From: Pseudarthrobacter enclensis
Lineage (GTDB): Bacteria > Actinomycetota > Actinomycetes > Actinomycetales > Micrococcaceae
Assembly (NCBI RefSeq): GCF_001457025.1
Contig: NZ_KQ758599.1
Coordinates: forward strand, 558,001-622,000
Direction of reading: 5' to 3'
DNA length: 64,000 bases
A program made the position numbers and the translations under genes. The notes under the pieces are model-generated. The model was not told the DNA's origin. It was given only the letters and a program-made list of their open reading frames with translations, and did not search any database. Below, piece by piece: positions 49,211 to 59,105 of this stretch; the stretch's first letter is position 1; each line of letters begins with the position of its first letter.

Positions 49211-50950
49211 ATGAAGACTGTTCCTGCAGACGGCGGGGCCCTTGGCCCGGAAGCCAGGGAAGCATCCATCCAGCGGCTGCGCGCCACGACGGAGCCCGGC
49301 CAGGAGCTGGACATCCTGATCGTCGGCGGCGGCATCGTGGGAACCGGTGCGGCGCTGGACGCCGTCACCCGCGGGCTTACCGTCGGCATCGTCGAGGCCA
49401 GCGACTGGGCGGCCGGCACGTCCTCCAGGTCCTCAAAGCTGATCCACGGCGGCCTCCGCTACCTGGAAATGCTGGACTTCGCCCTGGTCAAGGAGGCGCT
49501 GCAGGAACGCGGGCTGCTGCTGTCCGAACTGGCCCCGCACCTGGCGCGTCCGGTGCCGTTCCTGTACCCGCTGACCAAACCCTTCATCGAACGTCCCTAC
49601 GTGGGGGCCGGAATTGCCCTCTATGACGCCATGTCCGTCTCCAGCGGGCACAGCCGCGGCGTCCCGTTCCACAAGCACCTGTCCAGGCGCGGCACGCTGC
49701 GTGCGGCGCCGAGCCTGAAGGATGACGCCTTCGTGGGCTCCATCCGCTATTACGACGGCCAGGTCGACGACGCCAAGTACGTTGCCAACCTGATCCGTAC
49801 CGCCGCGTACTACGGTGCGCACGCCGTCAACCAGATGGCGGTGGTGGACTTCCTGCGCGAAGGTGAACGCGTGGTCGGCGCCAAGGTGGAAAACCGCGAG
49901 GACGGATCCCGGTTCGACATCCGCGCCAAGCAGGTCATCAATGCCACCGGCGTCTGGACCGACGAAACCCAGGCCATGGTCACGGACCGGGGCCAGCTGA
50001 AGGTCCGTGCGTCCAAGGGTATCCACCTCGTGGTGCCGCGCGACCGCTTCCAGTCCACCGTGGGGCTGATCCTGCGCACGGAAAAGTCGGTGCTCTTCGT
50101 CATCCCCTGGGGCAGGCACTGGATCATCGGCACCACGGACACGGACTGGCACCTCGACAAAGCCCATCCGGCCGCCTCCAGCAAGGACATCGACTACATC
50201 CTTGAACACGTCAACCGGGTCCTCAAGCGTCCCCTGACCAGGGAAGACGTCGAGGGTGTCTATGCCGGCCTTCGTCCCCTCCTCGCCGGGGAGAACGATT
50301 CCACGGCCAAGCTCTCCCGCGAGCACGTGGTGGCGCACCCGGTGCCCGGCCTGGTGGTGGTGGCCGGCGGCAAATGGACCACCTACCGCGTGATGGCAAA
50401 GGACGCGGTGGACGAGGCCACCCGCACCATGGACGAACGCGTGCCGCCCAGCTGCACGGAGACCATCCCGCTGCTGGGCGCCAACGGCTTCCGGGCGGCC
50501 TGGAACCGCCGCAACCGGACCGCGGAGGAGTCCGGCGTGCACGTGGCGCGGATCGAACACCTCCTGAACCGTTATGGCTCCATGACCCCGGAAGTGTTGG
50601 CCCTGATCGAGGAGAATCCGGCCCTGGCCGAACCCCTGCCGGGCGCCGACGACTACCTGCAGGCCGAAGCGGTCTACGCCGCCACCCACGAAGGCGCGCG
50701 GCACGTGCACGACGTCCTGACCCGGCGCACCCGCATTTCCATCGAAGCGTGGGACCGCGGCGTGTCTGCTGTTCCGGTTGTCGCTAAACTGATGGGTGAC
50801 GTCCTCGGCTGGAGCGATGCGCAGCGCGAGAATGAGGTCCGGCACTACGTTGCCCGGGTGGAGGCTGAACGCCTCAGCCAGCAACAGCCGGACGACGAAT
50901 CCGCAGACGCCGCCCGCCTGGGCGTGGAAGACATCGTGCCCTTGCGCTGA
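49211..50950 (+). CDS. glpD: Glycerol-3-phosphate dehydrogenase, aerobic type
   Basis: GlpD oxidises sn-glycerol 3-phosphate to dihydroxyacetone phosphate with FAD, passing electrons to the quinone pool at the membrane. The 579-residue protein has the FAD fold LDILIVGGGIVGTGAALDA, the GlpD motif SKLIHGGLRYLEMLDFALV, WGRHWIIGTTDTDW, and the C-terminal GlpD domain (about 400-560). The start ATG 49211 has GGAGG 7 nt upstream; an earlier ATG at 49151 is less likely. A PTS EIIA gene follows 40 bp after the stop. Confidence 0.95.
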   Translation: MKTVPADGGALGPEAREASIQRLRATTEPGQELDILIVGGGIVGTGAALDAVTRGLTVGIVEASDWAAGTSSRSSKLIHGGLRYLEMLDFALVKEALQERGLLLSELAPHLARPVPFLYPLTKPFIERPYVGAGIALYDAMSVSSGHSRGVPFHKHLSRRGTLRAAPSLKDDAFVGSIRYYDGQVDDAKYVANLIRTAAYYGAHAVNQMAVVDFLREGERVVGAKVENREDGSRFDIRAKQVINATGVWTDETQAMVTDRGQLKVRASKGIHLVVPRDRFQSTVGLILRTEKSVLFVIPWGRHWIIGTTDTDWHLDKAHPAASSKDIDYILEHVNRVLKRPLTREDVEGVYAGLRPLLAGENDSTAKLSREHVVAHPVPGLVVVAGGKWTTYRVMAKDAVDEATRTMDERVPPSCTETIPLLGANGFRAAWNRRNRTAEESGVHVARIEHLLNRYGSMTPEVLALIEENPALAEPLPGADDYLQAEAVYAATHEGARHVHDVLTRRTRISIEAWDRGVSAVPVVAKLMGDVLGWSDAQRENEVRHYVARVEAERLSQQQPDDESADAARLGVEDIVPLR

Positions 50951-50990
50951 GGGGCGGATGGCCGGCGCTGATGACTGAAGGGACACGCTT

Positions 50991-51479
50991 TTGGCGGAAC
51001 TGCTTGACCCGTACGACGCCGACCTCACCACCCCGGACCTGGTCATCCTGGAACTGGAGGCCACCGACAAGGACGACGCCGCGGCGCAATTGTCCGAACG
51101 GCTGTACGCCGCGGGCCGGGTGTCGGACCTCGACGGGTTCCTCCGGCACGTCAACGCCCGGGAGCACCAGCTGGCCACCGGCCTTCCCGGCGGCATTGGC
51201 CTGCCGCATGCCCGCAGCGAGTTCGTCTCCCGCACGTCCATCGCCGTGGGCATCACCAAGTACGGCCACGCCCTGGATTTCGGTGCCACGGACGGACCGG
51301 CAACCGTGGTCCTGCTCATCGCCACGCCGGCCAGTTCCTTCTCCGACCACCTCGAAGTGCTGGCCACCCTGGCCCGGTCCCTGTCCAAGGAATCATTCCG
51401 TGAATCGCTCCGGCGCGCCTATGACGCCGAAGTGATCGCCGAGCTCATCAACTCCAGCCTGGTGTTTTTCGACCATTGA
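50991..51479 (+). CDS. PTS EIIA component, fructose/PtsN type
   Basis: A 162-residue EIIA-type 2 domain with the phosphorylated histidine in GIGLPHARS (His73), preceded by the usual helix LDGFLRHVNAREHQLATGL. EIIA receives phosphate from HPr and passes it to EIIB, but no EIIB, EIIC, HPr or EI gene is in this window. It therefore either partners a remote transporter or works as a regulator. TTG is the likely start, with GAAGGGA 8 nt upstream. It is 40 bp after glpD and may be co-transcribed. Confidence 0.85.
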   Translation: MAELLDPYDADLTTPDLVILELEATDKDDAAAQLSERLYAAGRVSDLDGFLRHVNAREHQLATGLPGGIGLPHARSEFVSRTSIAVGITKYGHALDFGATDGPATVVLLIATPASSFSDHLEVLATLARSLSKESFRESLRRAYDAEVIAELINSSLVFFDH

Positions 51480-51537
51480 TCCCGCGCGCCGGTGCGCCCG
51501 AGGCGCCCGCGTTTAGTTGTTCTACAGAAGTACGAAG

Positions 51538-51543
51538 TACGGT
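51538..51543 (+). promoter_or_regulatory. -10 box of the SURF1 gene, leaderless type
   Basis: TACGGT lies 6 nt before GTG 51550; no ribosome site is visible. Confidence 0.5.
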
Positions 51544-51549
51544 TAAGAC

Positions 51550-52383
51550 GTGTGGAAAACTGCCCTAAAGCCCCGATGGATCGCAGGATTCATCTTCGCG
51601 ATTGTCGTATCCGGGGTCTTCGTGCTGCTGAGCCAATGGCAGTTTGGCAGGTCCACCAGCCCTGAAACCCCCGTCAACCCGGACACCGAGAACGTCCGGC
51701 CGCTGACCGGCATCCTCCAGCCGGGCGAGTTCTTCCACGGATCCGACGCCGACCAGATGGTCAGTGCCACCGGCACCTACGATCCCGCAAAGCAGGTCCT
51801 GGTGCCGGGCCGGCTGCACGACGGAAAGACCGGATTCTGGGTGGTTTCGGCGTTCGCCGTGGATGGCGCACCGGCACTGACCGGCAGGGCGGCCTCCCCG
51901 CAGACCTGGATCCCGGTGGCGCGCGGATGGGTGGCAGACGCCGCCGACGCCCCAGCGCCGCCGTCGGGCCGGGTGGAACTCACCGGCCGGCTCCTGCCCT
52001 CGGAAGCACCAGTGTCCGGCAAGGCTGCCGGCCCGGGTGAAGCCACGGCGGTCTCGGTGGCCGAACTCATCAACTACTGGGAGATCAGCAGCTACCCGGG
52101 ATTCGTTTCCGCCACCGCCGAGGTGGCCGGGGGAGCGGACGTCAGCGCCGCCGCCGCGCCGGGCAAGCTCCTGCCACTCGACATCGGCCCGCAGCCGCCG
52201 GCGCAGCGGATCAACTGGCTCAACCTGTTCTACTCCCTGGAATGGGTCGTCTTCGCCGGCTTCGCGTTCTTCATCTGGTGGCGCCTCGTCAAGGACGACT
52301 ACCACCGGGACCTCGAGGAAGCCCACGACGAAGCCGACCCGTCCGCCACACCCCACCAGCACCAACAGAAGGTACAGCCATGA
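51550..52383 (+). CDS. SURF1-like cytochrome oxidase assembly protein
   Basis: SURF1 helps insert heme a into cytochrome c oxidase. The 277-residue protein has an N-terminal helix (about 9-30) and a C-terminal one (about 223-245: LNLFYSLEWVVFAGFAFFIW), with an outside domain between them. SVFVLLSQWQFGRS and WVVSAFAVDG/PVARGW match the family layout. It overlaps the DUF3817 gene by 4 nt. Confidence 0.85.
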   Translation: MWKTALKPRWIAGFIFAIVVSGVFVLLSQWQFGRSTSPETPVNPDTENVRPLTGILQPGEFFHGSDADQMVSATGTYDPAKQVLVPGRLHDGKTGFWVVSAFAVDGAPALTGRAASPQTWIPVARGWVADAADAPAPPSGRVELTGRLLPSEAPVSGKAAGPGEATAVSVAELINYWEISSYPGFVSATAEVAGGADVSAAAAPGKLLPLDIGPQPPAQRINWLNLFYSLEWVVFAGFAFFIWWRLVKDDYHRDLEEAHDEADPSATPHQHQQKVQP

Positions 52384-52883
52384 TTGATCCGAAACCGGCT
52401 ACGGAAAACACAGCGGCCGGAAAGGCCGCCACCAGGAAGCGCCGCTTCGGCGGGACCGAACCGCAGATCCGTTCGGCCCTGAAGTTCTACAAGGTCATGG
52501 CCTACCTGACCGGTGCCATGCTGCTGCTGCTGTGCGCCGAGCTCGTGGCCCGGTACGGCTTTGGGCAGTACCTCTTCGCCGGCGGCACCGACGCCATCAC
52601 CGGCCAGCCCTTCGGATTCGGGTTCGCGGGCGCGGAACCGCCCGCAGTCCTGGGCGGCGTCAACGTCTCCGTCACGGTGCTGATTGTCCACGGCTGGATG
52701 TACGTGGTGTACCTGATGTCCAACTTCCGGCTGTGGTCGCTGATGCGGTGGCCCTTCCTGAAGCTGATCCTGCTGGCCCTGGGCGGCGTCGTGCCGTTCC
52801 TGTCCTTCATCGTGGAAAAGAAGTTCCACGCCGAGGTGGAAGCCGAGCTGGCGGCGAACCCGCAGGCACCGCAGCGCTACTGA
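52380..52883 (+). CDS. DUF3817 family membrane protein
   Basis: A 167-residue protein of the DUF3817 type. Membrane helices are at about 38-60, 97-118 and 128-147, in a segment with the characteristic ALKFYKVMAYLTGAMLLLLC start and HGWMYVVYLMSNFRLWS. Its role is unknown; members are often found next to guaA and SURF1 in actinobacteria. Translationally coupled to the SURF1 gene by ATGA. Confidence 0.85.
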   Translation: MIDPKPATENTAAGKAATRKRRFGGTEPQIRSALKFYKVMAYLTGAMLLLLCAELVARYGFGQYLFAGGTDAITGQPFGFGFAGAEPPAVLGGVNVSVTVLIVHGWMYVVYLMSNFRLWSLMRWPFLKLILLALGGVVPFLSFIVEKKFHAEVEAELAANPQAPQRY

Positions 52884-52988
52884 CCCGCCGGGTTCGGCGG
52901 CGGGCGGCACCTGCCTCCAGGGCCGCCGTCGGACGTCTGCTCCGTCACAGCGGGCCCTCTCAAGGTGCGCCGGTGCAACGCCGCAAAG

Positions 52989-52994
52989 TAGGCT
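52989..52994 (+). promoter_or_regulatory. -10 box of guaA, leaderless type
   Basis: TAGGCT lies 6 nt before GTG 53001. Confidence 0.55.
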
Positions 52995-53000
52995 ATTACG

Positions 53001-54590
53001 GTGACTACTCCCACTGCATCCCAGACTTCCCAGAAGCCGGTGCTGGTAGTTGACTACGGTGCCCAGTACGCGCAGCTGATTGCCCGCCGCGTCCGGGAAG
53101 CGAACGTGTATTCGGAAGTGGTTCCGCATACCTGGTCCACCGAGCAGCTCCTGGCCAAGAACCCCGCCGCCATCATCCTCTCCGGCGGCCCCTCCAGCGT
53201 TTACGCCGACGGCGCCCCCAGCGTGGGTGCCGACCTTTTCGAGGCAGGCGTTCCCGTCTTCGGCATCTGCTACGGCTTCCAGGCCATGGCCAATGCCCTG
53301 GGCGGCAAGGTGGACCGGACGGGACTGCGGGAGTACGGCTCCACCGAAACCACCATCCTGGGCGACGCCCGCTCAGTCCTTGAAGGCATGCCCCAGCACC
53401 AGAAGACCTGGATGAGCCACGGCGACTCCGTCCACGAAGCACCTGAAGGCTTCGAGGTCCTGGCGACGACTGCCGGCGCCGAAGTGGCGGCCTTCGCCAA
53501 CGAGGAAAAAGGCCTCTTCGGTGTGCAGTGGCACCCGGAGGTCAAGCACTCCGCCTACGGCCAGCAGGTGCTGGAGAACTTCCTGTTCAACTGCGCCAAG
53601 CTCGAAGCCAACTGGACCACCGGCAACATCCTCGAAGAGCAGGTGGCACGCATCCGCGAGCAGATCGGCGATGCCCGGGTGATCTGCGGACTCTCCGGCG
53701 GCGTCGATTCCGCCGTTGCCGCCGCCCTGGTCCAGCGCGCCGTGGGCGACCAGCTCACCTGCGTGTTCGTCGACCATGGCCTGCTGCGTGAAGGCGAAGC
53801 CGAACAGGTGGAGCGCGACTTCGTCGCCGCCACCGGCGTGAAGCTCTACGTTGCCAACGAACAGGAACGCTTCCTCTCCGCGCTGGCCGGCGTCAGCGAC
53901 CCCGAGACCAAGCGCAAGATCATTGGCCGCGAGTTCATCCGCGCCTTCGAAGAAGCCGAACTGGCCATCATCGCCGAAGCCGCGGCGCACGGCGAGAAGA
54001 TCAAGTTCCTCGTCCAGGGCACCCTGTACCCGGACGTCGTCGAATCCGGCGGCGGTGAAGGTGCCGCAAACATCAAGAGCCACCACAACGTGGGCGGCCT
54101 GCCGGAGGACCTGCAGTTCGAGCTCGTCGAGCCGCTGCGGGCACTGTTCAAGGACGAGGTCCGCGCTGTCGGCGCGCAGCTCGGCCTGCCGCAGGAAATC
54201 GTGGGCCGCCAGCCGTTCCCCGGCCCCGGCCTGGGCATCCGCATCGTCGGCGACGTCACCAAGGAGCGCCTGGACCTGCTCCGCAAGGCGGACGCCATTG
54301 CCCGCGCTGAACTGACCGCAGCCGGGCTGGACAACGAAGTATGGCAGATGCCGGTCGTCCTGCTGGCCGATGTCCGCAGCGTCGGCGTCATGGGTGACGG
54401 CCGCACGTACGGCCACCCGATCGTGCTCCGTCCGGTTTCCTCCGAGGACGCCATGACCGCGGACTGGTCACGCCTGCCCTACGACCTCCTGGCCCGCATC
54501 TCCAACCGGATCACCAACGAGGTGGACGGCGTCAACCGCGTGGTACTGGACGTCACCAGCAAGCCGCCGGGAACCATCGAGTGGGAATAG
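53001..54590 (+). CDS. guaA: GMP synthase (glutamine-hydrolysing)
   Basis: GuaA converts XMP to GMP with ATP and glutamine. The 529-residue protein has a class I glutamine amidotransferase domain (about 10-210) with the nucleophile Cys in [10 protein letters not shown] and VQWHPEV for the His/Glu pair. The ATP pyrophosphatase domain follows, with the PP-loop [13 protein letters not shown], and then the dimerisation domain ([24 protein letters not shown] at the end). It completes the guanine pathway begun by guaB. A 14-bp hairpin follows the stop. Confidence 0.97.
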   Translation: MTTPTASQTSQKPVLVVDYGAQYAQLIARRVREANVYSEVVPHTWSTEQLLAKNPAAIILSGGPSSVYADGAPSVGADLFEAGVPVFGICYGFQAMANALGGKVDRTGLREYGSTETTILGDARSVLEGMPQHQKTWMSHGDSVHEAPEGFEVLATTAGAEVAAFANEEKGLFGVQWHPEVKHSAYGQQVLENFLFNCAKLEANWTTGNILEEQVARIREQIGDARVICGLSGGVDSAVAAALVQRAVGDQLTCVFVDHGLLREGEAEQVERDFVAATGVKLYVANEQERFLSALAGVSDPETKRKIIGREFIRAFEEAELAIIAEAAAHGEKIKFLVQGTLYPDVVESGGGEGAANIKSHHNVGGLPEDLQFELVEPLRALFKDEVRAVGAQLGLPQEIVGRQPFPGPGLGIRIVGDVTKERLDLLRKADAIARAELTAAGLDNEVWQMPVVLLADVRSVGVMGDGRTYGHPIVLRPVSSEDAMTADWSRLPYDLLARISNRITNEVDGVNRVVLDVTSKPPGTIEWE

Positions 54591-54598
54591 CATCCTGA

Positions 54599-54632
54599 TG
54601 TGGCCGGCCTCCGCCGATGGAGGCCGGCCACA
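54599..54632 (+). terminator. Hairpin after guaA
   Basis: TGTGGCCGGCCTCC pairs with GGAGGCCGGCCACA over 14 bp around GCCGAT, 9 nt after the guaA stop. There is no T tract, but position and stability make a terminator likely. Confidence 0.65.
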
Positions 54633-54738
54633 CCTGTCTGCGGCAGCGGCCGCGGCGCGGGCGGCTTTCGCAGCTGTGAAATTCCCGCAATTTCGCTGCT
54701 CCAGTGTTGCGGTCTCTCAGTCCGGGCACGGGAGCGGC

Positions 54739-54744
54739 TACTCT
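54739..54744 (+). promoter_or_regulatory. Candidate -10 box of the helicase-like gene
   Basis: TACTCT lies 7 nt before ATG 54752 (leaderless type). Confidence 0.45.
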
Positions 54745-54751
54745 CGAACCT

Positions 54752-57700
54752 ATGCCGGTATGGTCCAGGGCGTCACGTGGAAACGCAGAAAAGAAGGCAG
54801 AAGTGTCAGTTGGTCAAGGCCACCCGGAAGGCTCGGAAGAGCTGCGTAAATGGCTGTCCGGGCTCAAACCCGTTACCGGGGCAGACACCATGCTGCGCTT
54901 CACCAAGACCCCTGAAGGTTCCATCGACCTGACGTCCGCCCATCCGTCGGGGCTGGCGCAGCTCATGGCCGGGCGGCGCACCCGCCTGTCCACGCTGATC
55001 CGCGATCCGCAGCAATATGTGGTGGCGGCCCGGGCCTCGCGCAACATCCGCTCCAAGATCTTCGAACTCGCCAACGACCGCGGCATCGACGCCGGGTACC
55101 TCTCCGCCGGCACCGTGGTGTGGACGTCCGCCGTCGGGGGCAAACCCCAGCGCGTATCCGCTCCGGTCATGCTTACCGCCATCTCTTTGACCGTGCGGCC
55201 GGGCGAGGACGACTATGAACTGCAGCTGACCGAGCAGGCGCACATCAACCCTGCCCTGGTGCGGCATCTGAAGACCGTCCACGGCATCGTGTTCGACGTC
55301 AACGCCGTCACCCGCCTCGCGTACAGCACGGCGCGGTTCGACCCCCAACCCGTCCTGGACCGGCTGGGCACGATCATCCGTCCCATCCACGGCGCCGAGG
55401 CCCAGCACAACCTGCTCGTCTCCACGTTCGCGGACCTCTCCGGTAATCTCGACGATCCCTGGATCAACGACTCCCACCCGATCGTGTCCGCGCTGGCCAC
55501 GGCGGGCGGCGGGGAAGTGGTGGACGTGGACGCGCCGGACCCGTCGCGCTTCCCCTCCCTGGACAGCAGGCATCCGCAGGAGGAACTGCTCCTGCTGGAT
55601 GCGGACACGGACCAGCAGTACGTCATCGACGCCGCCCGGGCCGGCGAGTCCCTCGTGGTCAGCAGTCCGCCCGGAACAGGCCAGACCCAGACCGCCATCA
55701 ACACCATCGGCGCGTTGGTGGATGCCGGCCGGACCGTCCTGGTGGTGGGCGACCGCCGCGCCAGCCTCAGCGAAGTCTCCGGACAGCTTGAGGCGCTGGG
55801 GCTGGATTCGATCCTGTTCCAGCTGTCCGGCAACGTGACGCCCCAGCAGCTGAAGTCCCAGCTGGTGCGCGCCATCGTCAGGAACGAAAAGTCCCTTGAA
55901 CCCCAGCTGGGCAACCTGCACACCACGCTGACCGAACACCGCCACGCCCTGATGGACCACGTCGCGTCCCTGCACAACGTGCGCGAACGGTGGGGCTGTT
56001 CGCCGTACCAGGCCATGCAGTCGCTGGCCGAACTCACTTCCATCCACCCCGCCCCGGCCACCACGGTCCGCCTGAAGCGCAGCGTCCTGGACAGCATCCG
56101 GGACCGCGAAGAGCTGGCCGGCCGGCTGCAGCGTGCTGCCGAACTGGGCGGCTTCAGCAAGGCCGCCACCGGCAGCCCGTGGCACGGCGCCCGGCTGCTG
56201 ACCCGCAAGGAGACCGAGGAATCGCAGGAGCTGGTCCGGTCCGTTGAACAGAGCCTGCCAGCGCTGCGGGAGCGCATGAACGCGGTTGCCGAGCACGCCG
56301 AAATACGCCTCGGCGCGACCTTCGCTGAATGGGGCGACCAGCTTGAGCTGCTGGTCGCCGTGCGCGGCAGCCTGGACAAGTTCACCCCGGACATCTTTGA
56401 CCGTCCGGTCACCGACCTGATCTCGGCCACGGCACCGTCCGCCTGGCGGCGTGAACGCGGAATCGACATGACCTCCATGCAGCGGTCCAGGCTGCGCCGC
56501 GTGGCCAAGGAATACGTCCGTCCCGGCGTCCACATCGCCGACCTCCACACGTCCCTCGTCCTGGTCCAGGAGCAGCGGGCACTGTGGGCGGAATATGCCA
56601 CGACGCAGCGGCACCCCGCGGTGCCGTCCGGCCTGGCCGAAATGAATGCCATGTACCGGGAACTGGAGCAGGAGCTCGCCCGGCTGGGGGAGTGCCTGAA
56701 GCACACTGCGGCGGGCGGCACGCTGACCAGCGCCCGCTACGAGGACCTGATGGAGCGGCTGGAACGGCTGTCCGCGGACACCGACACGCTCAAGACCCTG
56801 CCCGAGCGCACCCTCCTGATGGAGAGCATGCGCGAGCACGGCCTCGGGGAACTCCTGGCCGACCTCGCGGAACGGGAAGTCCCCGCCGGTTCGGTGGCAG
56901 CGGAACTCGAACTGGCCTGGTGGCAGTCCGCGCTGGAAGCCATGATCAGCGGCGACGACTACCTCGCCATGTCCGATGGCGACGCGCTGCGGCAGCTTGA
57001 GGCGGAGTACCGGCTGGCGGACAACGCCCACATCGCCAGCGGCGCAGCCCGCCTCCGCTGGGACCTCGCCGAACGGTGGCGTTCCGCCATTGCCGCACAT
57101 CCCCGCCAGGCCGACCTGCTGCGGAGCCTGCTCAAGGACGGCAGGGTATCGCTGCCCGCACTGACGGCGCAGGCGCCTGACCTGATCAGCTCATTGGTTC
57201 CCGTGTGGTCGGTCAGTCCCTACCTGATGAGCGGACTCCTGCCCGCCGAACAGCACTTCGACGCCGTGGTGATCCTCGACGCCGAGGCGACATCGCTGCA
57301 GGCCGTTCTCCCGTCCATTGCCCGGGCCCGGCAGGTCATCGCCTTCGGCGATGCCAGGATCGCCAGCCCCCGCAGCTTCACGGTCGGAGTGGAGCGGCTT
57401 GCGCCCGGTGAAGCCGCCCACCAGCGCGTCGAGAGCGCGTTCAATGCCCTCTCCGCGGTGCTTCCCGTATGGCAGCTCACCCACGTGTACCGCGGCGTGG
57501 ACGAGGACCTGGTGCTTCAGCTCAGCAGGAGCTTCTACGACGGCGGCCTGCGCCGGTTGCCGGAAGGACAGTCGGCAACCGGGCTGGACCGGTCACTGCT
57601 GGTGGAATACCTCCCCGACGGTACGGGTCTGCCCAGCGCCGACCACGAGGGCGTTGAGTCTGTGGTGGCGGAGGTCAACAGGGTAGTGGAGCTGGTCTTC

Positions 57701-59101
57701 GAGCATGCCCGGCTCCGGCCCCGCACATCCTTGGCGGTCGTCACCGCGAGCCTCCGGCATGCCGCGCGGATCGGCGAGTCCATCCGGCTCCAGCTGCCCA
57801 ACTACCCGGGGCTGGCCAGCTTCTTCGGGGCGGGGCCGGAGTCATTCCGGGTCGTCGACCTCGAACGCGCCCAGGGCCTGGTGCGCGACCATGTGATTTT
57901 CTCGCCTGGCTACGGCCGGACACCCCATGGCAGGGCGCTGCACAACTTCGGCCCCCTCTCGGCGGAAGGCGGCCGGGAAAAGTTCGCGCTCGCCATGACC
58001 AGGGCGCGCCGTTCCATCCACGTGCTGACCTGCTTCCGTCCGGAAGATTTGGACCAGACCCGGCTGACGTACGGCGCCGTGGACCTGTACGCCCTGCTGG
58101 ACCGTGAGATTTCCGGCAACTCCGACCTGGGCAGCCCGGCCTCCCGCGCCGCCGCCAGCGAGCAGGCACTCGGCGCCGACCCGCTGGTGGCAGACCTCGG
58201 GGACAGGCTCCGGGCCCGCGGCGCCCGGGTGTGGCATCAGTACGACGGCGTCATCGACGTGGTGGCCGCGGCCGACCCGCTGGGGACCATGGGCCAGGAC
58301 GACGCCGATCTTCCGTGGCCGGTGGCCATCGAGTCCGACGGCACCGAGCAGTACCGCACCATGAGCGTGCGGGAACGCAGTCGGCTTCGCCCCCAGACGC
58401 TCGAGCGGATGGGCTGGCGCTACATGCCGCTGTGGACCATAGAGGTTTTCACCGATCCATCCGCCTGCGCCGACAGGATCGCCGGATACCTTGGACTCGA
58501 ACGGGTAGTGCTTCCCGGACGTCCCGCCCCGTCCGGCGGCTTCCTTGACGAGGACATGTACCAGGCGCTTCATGGAATTGACGCCGGCAAGTCCACGGCA
58601 GCCGGGTCCTCCACCGTGGAGGCGGGCGGCTTCCGGCGGTCGGCGGCGGTCCGGGACAACGGCAACGTCCCCGGGCCCGCATCCGGACAGGACGGAGCGG
58701 CCGGCGACGGCACATCCCCGCAGGCTGTTCCGCAGCAGGCGGAGGCAGCAAACCCTTCCTACGAAACCGAGGACACAGGCACCATGACCGCCGAAGAATC
58801 TGCTCCAGCTGACGATGCTGCCACGCCGTCCGGTGCGCCGGCCGCAGCCGGCCAGGGAGATGCCGGGGTTGCCGGCGCAGCAGAGGAAAACAACTCAGCG
58901 GACACCGGCGTCGACGGGAACGGGGAAGGACACGGTGAGCCTGCAGGACACTCCAGCCGGATGCCGGGCCGCGGCGCCCAGGCCGGAGCACAAGGCATCC
59001 TGCCCAAGACCGCCGGTGAGGATGACCCGCGGGCCTGGGGCGACCGCGACGAGGACCACGACGCCTGGCTCAAGGAGCAGAAGCCCCCGCACTGGGGCTG
59101 A
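54752..59101 (+). CDS. Giant SF1-helicase-like protein with nuclease-like C-terminus
   Basis: 1449 residues. Superfamily 1 (UPF1-like) helicase parts can be traced: motif I PPGTGQTQTA, motif II VVILDAEATS, motif V-like ERAQGLVRDHVIFS, motif VI FALAMTRARRSIHVLT. Motif I has Gln311 where the ATP-binding Lys is expected, and motif II reads D-A-E-A (Asp843) rather than D-E-A, so ATPase activity is doubtful. Residues about 1155-1230 resemble the MTES_1575 nuclease family: DGVIDVV (Asp1169), PVAIESDGTEQYR (Glu1194, Asp1196), RSRLRPQTLERMGWRYMPLW. An Ala/Gly/Asp-rich tail of about 200 residues ends in EEDHDAWLKEQKPPHWG-like sequence. Function unknown. GTG 54803 is an alternative start. Confidence 0.75.
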   Translation: MPVWSRASRGNAEKKAEVSVGQGHPEGSEELRKWLSGLKPVTGADTMLRFTKTPEGSIDLTSAHPSGLAQLMAGRRTRLSTLIRDPQQYVVAARASRNIRSKIFELANDRGIDAGYLSAGTVVWTSAVGGKPQRVSAPVMLTAISLTVRPGEDDYELQLTEQAHINPALVRHLKTVHGIVFDVNAVTRLAYSTARFDPQPVLDRLGTIIRPIHGAEAQHNLLVSTFADLSGNLDDPWINDSHPIVSALATAGGGEVVDVDAPDPSRFPSLDSRHPQEELLLLDADTDQQYVIDAARAGESLVVSSPPGTGQTQTAINTIGALVDAGRTVLVVGDRRASLSEVSGQLEALGLDSILFQLSGNVTPQQLKSQLVRAIVRNEKSLEPQLGNLHTTLTEHRHALMDHVASLHNVRERWGCSPYQAMQSLAELTSIHPAPATTVRLKRSVLDSIRDREELAGRLQRAAELGGFSKAATGSPWHGARLLTRKETEESQELVRSVEQSLPALRERMNAVAEHAEIRLGATFAEWGDQLELLVAVRGSLDKFTPDIFDRPVTDLISATAPSAWRRERGIDMTSMQRSRLRRVAKEYVRPGVHIADLHTSLVLVQEQRALWAEYATTQRHPAVPSGLAEMNAMYRELEQELARLGECLKHTAAGGTLTSARYEDLMERLERLSADTDTLKTLPERTLLMESMREHGLGELLADLAEREVPAGSVAAELELAWWQSALEAMISGDDYLAMSDGDALRQLEAEYRLADNAHIASGAARLRWDLAERWRSAIAAHPRQADLLRSLLKDGRVSLPALTAQAPDLISSLVPVWSVSPYLMSGLLPAEQHFDAVVILDAEATSLQAVLPSIARARQVIAFGDARIASPRSFTVGVERLAPGEAAHQRVESAFNALSAVLPVWQLTHVYRGVDEDLVLQLSRSFYDGGLRRLPEGQSATGLDRSLLVEYLPDGTGLPSADHEGVESVVAEVNRVVELVFEHARLRPRTSLAVVTASLRHAARIGESIRLQLPNYPGLASFFGAGPESFRVVDLERAQGLVRDHVIFSPGYGRTPHGRALHNFGPLSAEGGREKFALAMTRARRSIHVLTCFRPEDLDQTRLTYGAVDLYALLDREISGNSDLGSPASRAAASEQALGADPLVADLGDRLRARGARVWHQYDGVIDVVAAADPLGTMGQDDADLPWPVAIESDGTEQYRTMSVRERSRLRPQTLERMGWRYMPLWTIEVFTDPSACADRIAGYLGLERVVLPGRPAPSGGFLDEDMYQALHGIDAGKSTAAGSSTVEAGGFRRSAAVRDNGNVPGPASGQDGAAGDGTSPQAVPQQAEAANPSYETEDTGTMTAEESAPADDAATPSGAPAAAGQGDAGVAGAAEENNSADTGVDGNGEGHGEPAGHSSRMPGRGAQAGAQGILPKTAGEDDPRAWGDRDEDHDAWLKEQKPPHWG

Positions 59102-59105
59102 CACC

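Noticed and set aside
47229..49265. A long minus-strand frame across guaB3
   Set aside because: Only the 205 codons from ATG 47846 are supported; the rest is antisense to guaB3.
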